DNA of 64,000 bases. Source: Papaver somniferum. Its lineage: Eukaryota > Streptophyta > Magnoliopsida > Ranunculales > Papaveraceae. Position 1 is the stretch's first letter; each line of letters starts with the position of its first letter. Positions 47,229 through 59,409 of this stretch are shown here, piece after piece. The notes under the pieces were generated by a model. That model was not told the DNA's origin. It saw only the letters and a program-made list of their open reading frames with translations, and ran no database searches. The stretch is taken from positions 229,847,560 to 229,911,559 of the forward strand of contig NC_039358.1 of the NCBI RefSeq assembly GCF_003573695.1, read 5' to 3'. A program made the translations under genes and the position numbers.

Positions 47229-49929
47229 AATACCATTGAAACCAAACTCTGAACCAGTTAACCTCAGGCCTTACAGGTCCCCCTATTTGCAGAAGGCAGT
47301 AGTCAAAATCTTAGATAAGGAAATGTTGCAGACTGGTATAATTCAGCCAAGTAACAGCCCTTTTGCCTCTCCTATTCTCCTTGTCAAGAAGAAAGACAAC
47401 TCTTGGAGGTTCTGTGTAGACTATAGGAAACTCAACAGTCTCACCATCAAAGATGAATTTCCCGTTCCTGTCATTGATGAGCTCCTAGATGAACTGCATG
47501 GATCTAAATTTTGTACCAAGATTGATCTTAAGTCAGGATACCGTCAAATTAGAGTCTCCCCTTCTGATATACACAAGACTTCCTTCAGGAATCACCATGG
47601 GCATTTTGAATTCAAGGTTATGCCATTTGGCCTCATTAATGCTCCTGCTACATTTCAAGCTCTCATGAATCACATTTTCCAAGATCACCTTAGATCATTT
47701 ATACTTGTGTTTTTTGATGATATCTTGGTTTACAGTCCAACCATGGAATCCCACTTATTTAACCTCCAAACCACATTGGACGTTCTCAGGGCCAACCAGT
47801 TAACTGCCAACATTTATAAATGCTCCTTTGGCCAGCCTGAGATTGAATACTTAGGCCATATCATTACAGGCAATGGAGTTATGGCTGACCCAGCCAAAAT
47901 CTCAGCCATGATGGACTGGCCTATTTCCACCAATATTACAGGGCTGAGAGGGTTTTTAGGTCTTACTGGATATTATAGGAAGTTTGTGAAGAATTATGGT
48001 ATCATCAGCAGACCCTTAACTGATTTATTGAGGAAGAACTCCTTTCATTGGTCTCCTGCTGCCACCACTGCTTTTAATGCTCTCAAATTGGCAATGACCA
48101 CTACACCTGTACTTGCATTACCTGATTTCAACAAACAGTTTACCTTGGAAACTGATGCTTGTGACTCAGGGATTGGAGGTGTACTAATGCAAGATCAGAG
48201 AGCCATTGCCTTTTACAGCAAACCCCTTGGCCCAAGAGCTGCAGCTTTTTCTACTTATGAAAAAGAGCTCTTGGCAATTGTGCAGGCTGTTACAAGATGG
48301 AAACAATATCTTCAAGGCTCCCAATTTATCATCAAAACAGATCACCAGAGTATACAATATCTTTTGGAGCAGAAAATTTCCACCATGCTACGACAAAAAT
48401 GGCTCATTAAGTTACTAGGCTTTGACTATGTGATCCACTACAAAAAGGGTTCTGAAAACAGGGTGGCAGATGCCCTTTCAAGGAGACAGCATGACACTTT
48501 ACAATGCCAAACACTTACAACATCCACTCCAACATGGACTCAGGACATTCTTGCCAGCTATGTATCTGACAACAAGGTACAAAACATTATAGCTCAGCTC
48601 CTTCTCACCCCTGAGGCACATACTAACTACTCTTACAAGGATGACATCTTGAGATACAAAGCAAGATTATATGTTGGCAGCTCAGCAAACACAAGGTCTC
48701 ACATTTTGGAGTCTCTGCATGCCTCAACTGTGGGAGGTCATTCAGGTATGCAAGCCACTTACAATATAGCTAAGGCTCATTTCTTCTGGGCTGCTATGAA
48801 GAAAGAGATTTTGTCCTTTGTCTCCTCCTGTGATATATTTCAAAGACACAAGGTGGATCACAATTTCAATGCTGGACTACTCTAACCCTTACCAATTCTA
48901 GATCATGCTTGGCAGCATATCTCAATGGATTTCATTGAGGGTCTGCCAATGAGTGAAAGGAAGTCTATCATATTGGTGGTTGTTGACAGATTGACCAAGT
49001 ACAACCATTTCATTGGTCTGCATCACCCCTACACAACTTCTTCTGTAGCTAGAGAGTTCATATCCACTGTGTTCAAGATCCATGGCTTACCAGTCTCCAT
49101 TACATCTGACAGAGACAAGATCTTCACAAGTCACTTTTGGCAGGACCTCTTCAAAGCTCTAGGGACTCAGCTGAATTTGAGTACTGCTTATCACCCCCAA
49201 ACTGATGGGCAGACTGAGAGGGTCAACTCTTGTCTAGAAACATATTTAAGGTGCATGTGCAGTCACCAACCCAAAAAATGGCACAGCTGGCTTCCCTTGG
49301 CAGAATGGTGGTACAACTCCACATTACACACAAGCTTGAAAATGAGTCCCTTTCAGGCTCTTTATGGGTATGTACCTCCACACTTGGAATTTCCTTCTTC
49401 TGCCACTTCTACAATCACTGATGTAGCAGATTACATGAAGAAAAGAGCTGCTATTCTTTCTCTTCTCAAGGACAACCTCCACCATGCTTAAGAAAGAATG
49501 AAATTCTTTGCTGACTTGAAGAGGACTGAAAGAGTGTTTGAGGTAGGATACAAGGTTTACCTCAAGCTGCAACCATATATGCAAGCTTCTGTAGCCCTCA
49601 GAAGGAACTTGAAGCTAGCAGCTAGGTTTTATGGTCCTTTCACCATCCTACAGAGAATTGGCACTGTTGCATACAAGCTAGCTCTTCCCCCTGAAGCAAG
49701 AATCCATCATGTCTTTCATGTTTCACAACTTAAGAAGCAACTAGGTAACTCAACAACTCCTCTTCCTACACTGCCTACTCTTGACACAGATGGCAAAATT
49801 CTGGTCATACCTGCAGTTGTTTTAGACACAAGGATATCACCAGAGGAGGTGTTTCTGTTCCACAACTGCTCATCAAATGGACAAATACTACTGAGACAGA
49901 TGCTACTTGGGAAGACTCCAAGCACATAG
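47179..49929 (+). pseudogene. E4 pol: RT, RNase H, integrase, chromodomain relic
   Basis: Shifted by one frame from gag-PR. RT reads KKKDNSWRFCVDYRKLN, GYRQIRVSPSDIHKTSF and FFDDILVYS (the YxDD box with Phe). RNase H reads TLETDACDSGIGGVLMQ, YEKELLAIVQAV, TDHQSIQYLL and ENRVADALSR. The integrase zinc region is H-H-C with the last Cys replaced (SSCDIFQRHK). Its core keeps D (MDFIEGLP, 48925), D (TSDRDKIF) and E (DGQTERVN). Stops lie at 48883-48885 and 49489-49491. The GPY/F-like module RFYGPFTILQRIGTVAYKLA follows. The chromodomain motif WTNTTETDATWEDSK is found only in another frame at about 49878-49922, so a shift near 49865 cut it off. Confidence 0.88.
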
Positions 49930-49988
49930 GTCATCATTTTCCAAAGTTCAAACCTTGAGGACAAGGTTTTTCTTATGGGGGGAGTGTT

Positions 49989-50298
49989 TGTCATGTGCCT
50001 TATATTGTTGGGTGCCTTGTACTGTGGGGTGCCCCAATAATTCCTTGTCTGCCTTTATCCTAAGCCCTGATTGGCTATTGCTAACTGTTGGTGTCAATTG
50101 TGAGTGGGACAGGTATTGAGTCTCCATTCATTTCTAGATTAGGATTCCCTTCTCTCTCTGTTTTGCTTTAAAGATGTAATGAACACCCATTTGAGTGTGA
50201 GATGATTTTAATGAGTAATTAGAGGCTGCTACAGCAGAGTTACTTGTTTCCGATCAAATTCCCGTTCTCTTAATTAAAAATCGTACTATCACAGTACG
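49989..50298 (+). repeat. E4 3' LTR (310 bp)
   Basis: TGTCATGTGCC ... ATCACAGTACG, preceded by the purine run ATGGGGGGAGTG. It contains an internal short duplication (GTGCCTTATATTGTTGGGTGCCTTGT) not in the 5' LTR and ends CG instead of CA. Confidence 0.88.
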
Positions 50299-50303
50299 CA
50301 AAC

Positions 50304-51479
50304 CTATGACAAGAACCGCCGTCGGGAAGAAGAAGCAGAGAGTTTTGTTCATATCATCGTTTTCATGGCCACAACGCCAATAATTATCGAAATGTTCAAA
50401 GGATCGTACTGAAGATAATCGATCAAGAGAAGTTAAACCATTTCTTAGCAGCACCGCAATAAAACCTACCACCACCACCGGAAGGATAAGGACAAGGAAC
50501 AGAGGCAGGAAGGAAAAACATATCTAATTGAAGTGGGAGGAAACGCTAAAAACCTCTACTGCAACTCAATAATTCATTCATTTAAAAGCATAGAGGACTT
50601 CCATGACAATGTATTAAGCCGAGTATATGCTAGAAATGATGATGGAAACTAGATATTTAACTTGGCAAAGGTGTCCAAATTTGAGGATTGGCAAAAGCAA
50701 CCAATAACTTTCAGTGCGGAAGAAGTGCCAGGAGGAGGAGAAATGCATGAAAGCCCTTTGGTAGTTAAGTTGGAAATCATACCAAGAGCAAAGGTGGAAG
50801 AAACATGAGACGATGATATAGACGCATGGGCAATCAATAGAATACTGATCGACTCCGAAGCTCAGTAGACATTCTGTTTTATCATGCGTACAAGACCATG
50901 GGTGGTAAAGATGAAGATATCATCCCATCAACATATAAAATTTATGGGTTTAATGGGTCAGCTAACAAACCGAAAGGGAAATTCATCATGCGGATCCCTC
51001 TAAGAACCATAACTACAGATATCACATTCTGCATCGTTGACGTAGAATCTCCATACAATTCCTTGATTGGCATACCATGGATACATAATATTCTGGGAGT
51101 GGCTTCTACTTACCATCAATGTATCAAATTTCCCCTACCAACCGGTGTAGGAATAATCATAGGAAATGTCGCAGAAGCAAAAGTTTGCAATGGAATAGAT
51201 GTCGAAGAAATTGAAGGACGTGCAAATAAAAGAAGAAATTGGAAGGATGCGGCGAAGGAAAGTGATCGTAAAGAAATATTAATGGTCGACCTAGTAACAA
51301 AGGGAGAAGAAATGGAGCATGACTATGCTGAGGTGGAAATGTTGAAAAATGAAGCAAACAGGAGCGCAAAAAATAAAAGAAGTGCAACACATGCAAATCT
51401 TAATTACACCAAGGCGGCAGAATTCACATTAGTTCATAATCAGTACGAGAATATCAAAGAAAATGAATTCCAGAGATGA
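50304..51479 (+). pseudogene. E2 gag end and protease, broken
   Basis: Resumes E2 after E4. The zinc-knuckle-like FCSYHRFHGH at about 50333 lacks the last Cys (Tyr in NNYRN). The region then follows E3 closely (IEDFHDNVLSRVYARNDDG; IPRAKVEE). At the protease active site, 50848-50873, a one-base loss turns the D-S-G-S-S motif into a stop-containing frame. From 50898 the protease C-terminal half is open: MGGKDEDIIPSTYKIYGFNG, ITFCIVDVESPYNSLIGIPW, ASTYHQCIKFPLPTGVGII. The frame ends at TGA 51477-51479, ten bases before the E3 target site. Confidence 0.82.
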
Positions 51480-51493
51480 GAACTAGTCATGTG

Positions 51494-51963
51494 TGTAGGA
51501 TCAGAATCTCGCAGCAATAATGCCTCAGCGAAATTATTAACAACACAACACAGCAACGTCGCAGAATAACTTCAGAAACAAAATAATAAACGGCGTCAGC
51601 TAAATCACGAGAAAAATGTGATGGTCCTGCGAAAATTAGAGAGTTTGCGAGATTAACATTTGTAAGGTTGCGAGAATGTCGCAAGCCATATCCGAAAATA
51701 AAAGTTAAATTAGCTGTCATCCACTATGTAAAACTCTATATAAAGAGCCGATCAGCTATAAAGAAGAAAGAGATCTTTTCTGATTGAGAAGCAAGTAAAC
51801 AGGAGAGAGAAAATCTAGAGCAGTGATTATTCTTGATTTCTTTATTTTTTCTTGTAAGATTTTTCAAAGATTCATCAATAAAAATTAAGATTGTTAATCT
51901 AAAATGAGTTGAATGTTAATGAAATATTATGAGGGGTGTTGTGTAGGATTTCCTGCAACTACA
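51494..51963 (+). repeat. E3 5' LTR (470 bp)
   Basis: TGTAGGATCAGAATCTCGCA ... TTTCCTGCAACTACA; TATATAAA box at 51737-51744. Confidence 0.93.
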
Positions 51964-51966
51964 TAA

Positions 51967-51983
51967 TGGCGCTAGAAACAGGG
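51967..51983 (+). other. E3 primer-binding site
   Basis: TGGCGCTAGAAACAGGG three nt after the LTR. It shares 14 bases with the E1 site. Confidence 0.75.
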
Positions 51984-52105
51984 AACGATTGGAAATTGAA
52001 GATTATTCTAGAAAAAATTGAAGATTAATATTGAGATTTGTGAAGATTTGTAGTGATTGATTAAGAATTTTATATAATCTCTTGCAATTCATTAATATTG
52101 AAGAA

Positions 52106-53872
52106 ATGGCTAGAAGAAGAAATACATCAGAACAACCAACTACTGTTAGAAGAAGCAAGAGAATTGCTGGAAGGGAAAGAAGTGAAATGGGAGAATCAAA
52201 TAGAATGAGAAATAATGGAGAAAATCAAATTCAACCACCAGTTCAACAAACAGTAATACAAGGAAGGAATACAAATTATGATAGGGTGAGTATACACACT
52301 TGGAAATCAAATTTAGTATAAGAAGTAGAAGAAGAGCAGCAAACCAGAAACCATAGACCGGTAGAGAGAAATCAAGAAGCAGATGAAGGAATAATTCATG
52401 GAGATGAGGAAATTGGAGCGTTAGAAACGTTGAGACGAAAAATACATGAAGAAAGAAGAGCTGAGGCAGAAGAACGTGCGAATCTAACAAGGAAAAATCA
52501 CGAATTGAGGATGGAAAATATGAGACTACAGATTAGAAGATCGAGAAGTATTACAAAATCATATTCAATATCGACTAGAATAGAGATGAGGCAAAACTCG
52601 CCCACAATTAATGCCGGAAATAATATTCAAGAAGAAATATCAAATCCTAATGAAGAAAATCGCGAAAACAGAGAAAGGACTGATGATTGTTACGTTCCAC
52701 AAAATGAAACTTTTGATGATAGGCAAAACGATAGAAATCAAGAGAATGGACAACGTCAGGGACAAAATAATCAAGATGGCGAAGGGAATAGAGAGGAAGG
52801 AAGGAGAGTTTTACATGAGAGAGAAGATCAAAGAAATCAACAAACGATTGAAGAAGAAATTGAAAGACATTATGTTGAACAATCACGTTTAATTTGCGAA
52901 CGTGAAAGATTAAGAGCGGAAATGGAAGAACAAGAGGTTCAGGAAACAATTCGCTAGAACAATCACGATAATCGAGAAAGAAGACGAACACAAAACCGGA
53001 ATAACGGTAATATCAATGAAGAGTATGATAGAGTACAGAGGATGGCTGAAAGACAGCGAATGTAATTGATGAGAAATGAACAAAATCATGGAGGGGAAAA
53101 TGAGAGACATCATCATATGTGAATTCAATATAGAGATGAGGAAGAGAATCGCAGAAGAAGACGAGATGAAGATGATGAAGAAGAAATGCAAAATTTCACG
53201 AGAGAAGAAAGATATGAACGCAGAAGAAGGGAGGCGAAATTAAAAAGACCAATGGATCAAAATTCAGGTGTAAATAAACAAATCTTAAAAGAATTAGAAG
53301 AAATGAGAGGAATGCTAAATAATAGAGGAGAAGTAGGCAGAAGACAACTGGATGAAGCTATAGAAGAAGCTGCGAAAACTCCATTTATAAGGGAAGTACA
53401 ATTAGGAGGAATACCACCGAAATGCAATTTTCCCGCATTAACCAGCATTTTTGATGGAACAACTTGTGCAATTCAACACATTAAAGCCTACGTGAGGTGC
53501 ATGTTGCAATGGGAAAATCATGATGTTGTATTATGCAAGTATTTCGCATCCAGCTTAACAGGGGAGGCGTTAAAATGGTTCGAAGGTCTACCAAAGAATA
53601 CAATAACGACCTTCAATCATTTGCAGACTACATTCCTTGGGGCATATATAAGTAATAATTCTTCGCGACCTGGTATTGAAGACGTGTTTGGATTAAAAAA
53701 AAGAATTGGCGAAAGTTTGAAGCACCTAACTAAAAGATGGAGGACTATGTGTAGCGAAATGGCTGGCCGTGTGATGAGAGATATCTTATCTTATCATTTA
53801 TCAATGCTATGTTTGCAACCAACCTATTGTATATCCAAATTTTCAGAGTCAAGAATACATCACAATGACTGA
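52106..53872 (+). pseudogene. E3 gag, with several stops
   Basis: ATG at 52106 (MARRRNTSEQPTTVRRSKRI). A basic N-terminus is followed by a very long Glu/Arg/Asn-rich coiled-coil-like region. Stops lie at 52319-52321, 52955-52957 and near 53064 and 53119. The gag domain is open at 53186-53872 (LDEAIEEAAKTPFIREVQL, ALTSIFDGTTCAIQHIKAY, LTGEALKWFEGLPKNTI, RWRTMCSEMAGR). A shift near 53785 and a stop at 53870 end the domain early. The charged N-terminal region is unusual compared with E1. Confidence 0.82.
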
Positions 53873-54228
53873 ATTGCGAGAACTTCAGGAAGAATATATT
53901 GCTCTAGAGGAAAGGCAAAATGAAATGGAATCATACCGTTGCGAACACCAGTTCACAAACAGCGAATGCAAGCTTATTACCCAAACTAATAAACACAGTG
54001 GCGAGCACTTCGCAAGTACAACAAGAAAGGTGACGGGAACAATCAACAGAAACTGGTGGCTATGGGAAGCCGAGATCAAGAGGAGTATGAAAGAGAAAGA
54101 AATTTCTACAATCGTGGTGGAAATAACAAATTCAAAGACTCGATCAGCCGCAAGAAACTTATGGAGGTCAAAGACAAAACTATAATAGAGGACAAGGAGG
54201 TCACAAGGTAGTATGGGAAGAAATCAAG

Positions 54229-55283
54229 ATGCCACCTCTAAATGCAAGTGTGGAGAAAATATGGGAAGCTATAATTTTGATGGAGAATATACCAACACCA
54301 TGGAACATGGGAACGGAACCACCTCCAAACCACAGAAGTCATGAGTTTTGTTCTTATCATCATTTTCATGGACATACTACAAATGATTGCAGAAATGTAA
54401 AAAGAATTATTCTGAGAATGATAGATCAAGGAAAACTAAACCACTTTTTGGTAGGGCACCCACAATCTCAACCATTGCCACCACCACCAGAGCATCACAA
54501 AGTAAACACGATGAAAAAGAAGGAAACATTCTTCATAGAAGTTGGTGCAAAAGCAAAGAATCTATTCTGTCACTCTATCGTACATTCATACAAGACAATT
54601 GAAGATTTTCATGACAATGTTTTGAGTAGAGTGTTCGCAAGAGATAATGATGGAAGAGAAATTATGAATATTGCGAAAATCTCGCCACTAGAGGAATGGC
54701 AGAAACAGATTATTTCTTTTACCGCAGAAGAAATCCCCGAAGGTGAAGAGGTACATGATAATCCATTGGTAGTAAAATTAGAAATTAATCCAAAACCGAA
54801 AGAAGATGAGGATGATGAAGCTGAAGATTCATGGGCAATTAATAGGATTCTAATCGATACTGGAAGCTCTGTGAACATCTTATTTTATCATATTTATAAA
54901 ACTATGGGAGGAAGAGATGATGATCTTATACCATCAACATATAAGATATATGGTTTTAATGGTACTGCCAACAAGCCTAAAGGGGAGGTTACTATGCGAA
55001 TTCCATTGAAGGGAATATCTTTGAAATCCTATTTGTGTCTGATGTAGAATCACCCTACAATGCATTAATTGGTCGACCTTGGCTACATGGGATTCTAGGT
55101 GTAGCTTCAACTTTCCACCAGTGCATCAAATTCCCTCACCCCAGCGGTGTAGGAATCATAAAGGGAGATTGGGTTGAAGGAAAGAGGTGTTACGAAACTG
55201 AGGTAGAATCCTGCGAAGGAAGAGCAAACAAGAAGGAAATTGGCGACACAAAATCAAAGAGACACAAAGAAGTGAGAGGTTGA
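54229..55283 (+). pseudogene. E3 nucleocapsid end and aspartic protease
   Basis: Opens with MPPLNASVEKIWEAIILMEN, then the zinc-knuckle-like FCSYHHFHGHTTNDC at about 54343-54390. A Pro-rich linker and a conserved region (IEDFHDNVLSRVFARDNDG) follow. The protease active site ILIDTGSSVNILFYH has Asp-Thr-Gly at 54856-54864, intact, and YKIYGFNGTANKPKG comes after it. A one-base shift near 55040 moves the rest (VESPYNALIGRPWLHGILGV) into another frame, ending at 55283. RT does not follow. Confidence 0.83.
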
Positions 55284-55589
55284 TGGTGGATGCAATCGAA
55301 AAAAGAAGAAGAGATGTTGCGAAACTAATGCTAGCTCAGAATAAAAAATGGTGAACATACCACTACCAAGGAAACAGTAGCAGAAAATAACAAAGAAGCA
55401 GAGGATAGCAAAGGTAATGTATGAATGATTGATTTGTTGCGACACTCTCGCAATAAATAAAATTCTCAAAAATACATTTTATTGAATGAAAAATTGAGAT
55501 TGCGAAATGCAAATACAATATGATGATGTGCAAGAATCTCGCAGAGATAATGAATTCTAAAAGACAATCAGAGAACAATGACAAAAGAG

Positions 55590-56170
55590 AAAGGGGCGAA
55601 CCTTTATGGCGTACACCCTAGTTCGCGAATACAATTTCGCAAGAGGCAAATGTAAGACCTAAAGTACGTCATATAAGGGGGTACCTGTTGCATGGCTCAG
55701 GGAAAGGCTACACCGCCACCGGAACCTGAGTCATGGAGATTTGGGGTCAATAAAGCCCATCCGGGAGAGGCACCTTGGATTCTCAGCTTAAGCATATGAC
55801 TTAGGTTGGGCGACTAAGGTAATAAGGACTCTCCCAAGGAGTGCAGAATCTGATCAAGGCGCCGAGGTACACGGTTGAGTCAAGAGTGCCAGGGGCGTCT
55901 GGAGCGTACCTTGCCATTCTTGACAAGTCTTGGCTTATACTGCACTCGGCCCGAAGAAAACCCCACTTAGGGTGCAGTCTCGTAACCATAAACCCTATAG
56001 GTAAAAGGGATAAGAGGCTGCGAAAACAACTGGTTGTTGTTAAGACTGGATGGGAGGAGCTAACCTTGTATGGTAGAAGTACGCCTCCTTGAAGGGGCAA
56101 CCAGGGGGAAGATAAGGGGGCACCCTCCATTAGGGAGCTGATAAGTGTCTTAAGACGCAAATGTCATGAG
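55590..56170. other. conserved non-coding block (E3 copy)
   Basis: No frame has a recognisable protein. Blocks shared with E2 at 60690-61260 include CACGGTTGAGTCAAGAGTGC, GTCTGGAGCGTACCT, CCATTCTTGACAAGTC, GCACTCGGCCC and CACCCTCCATTAGGGAGCTG. It is richer in GC than the flanking DNA. It sits between the end of the sense genes and the end of the antisense gene. Confidence 0.8.
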
Positions 56171-56479
56171 GCTTTTTACTCGCAAGGGTATTAAGGCTTG
56201 TCATATTTGTGCAACAATCCTGAAGAGGCAATAATACTAAAGAAAAAGATAAGACGAGATCAATGGGTTTTCGCATGAAAGTGCGAAGACGTCCTGCGAT
56301 TTCGTCGCAAGACGCAATGTAATGGGCTTTATTTTCGCAAGAATATTTAGGCCTGTTATATTGTCGCAACATTCCTGAAGAGGCCATAATACAAAAGAAA
56401 AAGTTAAGGCAAGATCAATGGGTTTTTGCATGAAAGTGCAAGGACGTCCTGCGATTTTGTCGCAATGACAAGAGGTGGC
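56170..56479. repeat. 155-bp tandem duplication in E3
   Basis: Two units with a 155-bp offset. GATCAATGGGTTTTCGCATG at about 56259 and GATCAATGGGTTTTTGCATG at about 56414 mark the same point, followed by AAGACGTCCTGCGATTT and AGGACGTCCTGCGATTT. Both contain TCGCAA-type motifs. Non-coding. Confidence 0.8.
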
Positions 56480-56872
56480 ATAATAAGACCTTTAACTAGG
56501 AAGGAAAAATAAGACCACACAGGATGAGATTTTGAAAAGAATCAAAATTCACTTGCATATGATTGCGAAATTATACATAAACAACTGCGAAGTTGAGGCA
56601 CAAAATAAGAAAAATCTGCAAAATCTCTCATTTGGATACAAATAACAGAGGCAAGTATGGGAATGAATGAAATTAGAAAATGTTATTTGTCTCCACATGA
56701 TAGATTTACGAAAAAAATTAATGATTATATTGATTAACCATATTGCAAGGAAGAATTGTTTTAATGAATGCAGATCAAAATGAAAGAAACTCATATATTA
56801 AGGAATATGGAGAACCAAAAGAATTCGCAAATATACATAAAGGAGGAATAAATGTACAAGTATTACAGAAGA

Positions 56873-59409
56873 TTAAACAAAGAAAAAAAGACTACTTCTT
56901 AGATGATCTTCATCATCTTCATCAGACTTGTTCCCTTCTTTGTCTGCATCAGAACTTTTATCTCCATCAGAACCTTCATCACCATCAGATTCTTCATCAT
57001 CAACTTCGCTATCAGAAATAGTCAAACTGGGAATGTTCTTTGGGATCTCCTCCAAGAGACAAGGATAATCAGAATGAGGAATATTATGGTCATCACAAAC
57101 CATTTGAATAGTTTGATTGCGAAAATGCATAGCATCGTTCTTAAAGTTCGTAACAGTGATCTTGATTTGATTCTTTAATCTAGAATACTTATCGTTGCGG
57201 GAAGAAATATTCTTTGCGAGTTCCTCTTTTTCAGCTTCAAGTTCCTCAATTCTTTCGCGATATCTACTTTCAGAATCTGTGAGTAAAAGGCAATCAATTA
57301 ATAACTTGATGAAAATTCATAAGAAACAAAAGATTAGTGAAGAAAAACAGTTAATAACCTTCTCTATCAGAAATCATATCTCTAATCAAGGTTGTATGCT
57401 CAACTTGGAGACTAACATTTACACCTAAATCTTTTCTGGCATCGTCTAAGATTTTCGCATCCCAAGCGAATTCATCATCATTATTTATAAGGAGACGAGA
57501 ACGAATTTGGTTTTCTCTTTCGCAGAGCTCGGTATTCTTGCGGTTAGCTTCATCTCGTTCAAGTTGAACTTCAAGAAGGGTCTCTTGGAATTTCACCAAA
57601 GCCTTAGCGCCTTGATCAGAGATGTGATCCTTATCATCTATGAGACCGCTAATTTTGGTTCTTAGCTCATTGATTTTCTCTTTTGAATTAAGAAAGAGAC
57701 GCTTAAATCGGTTGGCTAAGCTTAAACTAGATCTATGGTAAATCTCTAAGAGGCGAAATTTGGATATCAGTTCATTCAGAGAAAGAGATGAAATTTTATC
57801 ATTTGAGAAACTATTTAAATATTTATTAAGACGCTCAAGAAGGGTATCATTAATCCAAGGCATTAGGAAATGAACGAAGAATGGTAGCTTCATCAGAAAG
57901 ACCATAAATGTCTGCAAAAAGGATCAATTAAATAAGATAAAACAACAAGATAAATGAATGAAGGGAAAGGAGAAAAGTAACATACCATAGATTTGATTAT
58001 TAGCTTGCTGTAGACTATAGATTTTTTTCTTGTACGAAGAAGAATCAATTTCTAGTTGTTTGTTTTTCTCGTGAATACATTTGACTTCAGCCTCCAGTTC
58101 CTCATTTTTTGTACAAAATTGAAGATTCTTCTTTTCAAGAATTTCGCGTCTCCTATCCAGATCTGAGGCAACATCGAAAGAAGCTTTTCTAGCCTGCGAG
58201 AAAATGTAAAGAGTATTAAAATAGAAAGAGATTTTGAGTTACAATAATGAAGAAGTAAAAAGACGAAAGCATACCAGACTATTAAGAGAATGCAGGAAGT
58301 TGGGAGTAACCGATCTATAAAATCCGCGAAGAGAATTATCACCATCCAGTAAAGGAACGTCGAAAATCGTAGCGAGAGATTTGCAGGTATTAGCGAATTG
58401 ATTCTCTCCCATTCCTTGCCAAGAATCATAAAAGAGGCCATAGAGCTTAGCCATAGAAGATTCAGATGGAGAATCTTCATTTGCAGCAAGGTCATCATTA
58501 TCCTCATCATCCTCATCATTCTCGGAGTTTTCATGAGAAGGAATATTTGAAGGAGAGGAAGAACGGACTTTTCTCTTCTTTGAAGGAGGAGCAGTTGGTT
58601 TTTCCCTGCGAAGAGCACCTTTGCCTTTATCACCAGTCTTCGCAACATTGGCAGACTCTTCTATCTCAGCAATAATCTTCACACAAAGATAGAAATAAGA
58701 AATAGAGGCAACAATATACTGTTTAAAATCATAAGAGAATATTTCTTACCTCATCTGTGTATGAGCGAAGAGCTAATAAGGTACTAGGCTTCCCAAACCT
58801 GTGATAACTATCTTTCAGTTTCTGGATCTGTAGAATATCGCAAGAGTCAGCGAACAAAAGAGTTGTGTTCTTACCATAATGCCAATCAATGTCTTGCATG
58901 AGTATTTTAGCTTCATCAATATTATCTTTCCTTTTCAAGCGAATACCCCAGCGAGTATTCTCTTTCTTCATGGAGATCAATTCATAATTTTCAATAAAAC
59001 TCGCTACTGTGTATTTTTCAGCAATTATCTCCAAGTCTACGAATTCAGGATCCTTAAGTTCTTTGGAGTAAAGAGATCCTTTACTAGCACCACGGTTAGC
59101 AAACTCTAGCATCAGACGAATGCAATCCCCACTCAATTGGAAGATAGCTCGCGAAAATCCCGAGTGAGCGAGAATTTCATAGAACAGAGGAATATCTGGG
59201 TCATAAAGAGGAATGGGGAGACCTGCGAGAATTTGACCTAGCAAAATTATGATTGATTGATCATCATAATGTTGATCAGAGAAAAGTTTGATAGAAAGAA
59301 TTGACTTGGCACTTTCACCAGGAATGGTAGAAAGTGTGAAACCTTTCTCAGCAAGATCTTTTTGGACGTCTTTTAAGTTTTTCTCATGTTTGTGGCCACT
59401 TGGAGGCAT
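56873..59409 (-). CDS. E3 antisense gene: PLY-domain, nuclear-localisation, coiled-coil, acidic-tail protein
   Basis: Five predicted exons: 58750-59409, 58275-58676, 57986-58193, 57359-57911 and 56873-57276, all open. ATG at 59409 (MPPSGHKHEKNLKDVQKDLA). Exon 1 is a globular domain with LAGLPIPLYDPDIPLFYEIL and FQLSGDCIRLMLEF, then WGIRLKRKDN. Exon 2 has a classic basic nuclear signal, APPSKKRKVRSSSPS, an acidic run, and SMAKLYGLFYDSWQGMGEN. Exon 3 (208 nt) and exon 4 are coiled coil (LEKKNLQFCTKNEELEAEVK; LEVQLERDEANRKNTELCE). Exon 5 ends in an Asp/Glu/Ser-rich tail (DSEVDDEESDGDEGSDGDK). Exons 1-2-4-5 join in frame (about 672 aa); inclusion of exon 3 shifts the frame to an early stop. This is the best preserved of the three copies. 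Role unknown; nuclear location is inferred. Confidence 0.75.

Larger units (their letters stand above)
45178..50298 (+). mobile_element. E4: chromovirus (Ty3/gypsy, Reina-like by size)
   Basis: 5,121 bp, with target duplication CAAAC (45173-45177 and 50299-50303). The short LTRs (293 and 310 bp), a primer site of the initiator-Met type (TGGTATCTAGAGCC), the order gag-PR-RT-RNase H-integrase and a C-terminal chromodomain relic make it a chromovirus. Its compact size fits Reina-type elements. It is nested in the gag of E2. Frameshifts and stops make it inactive, although most domains are readable. Confidence 0.92.
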
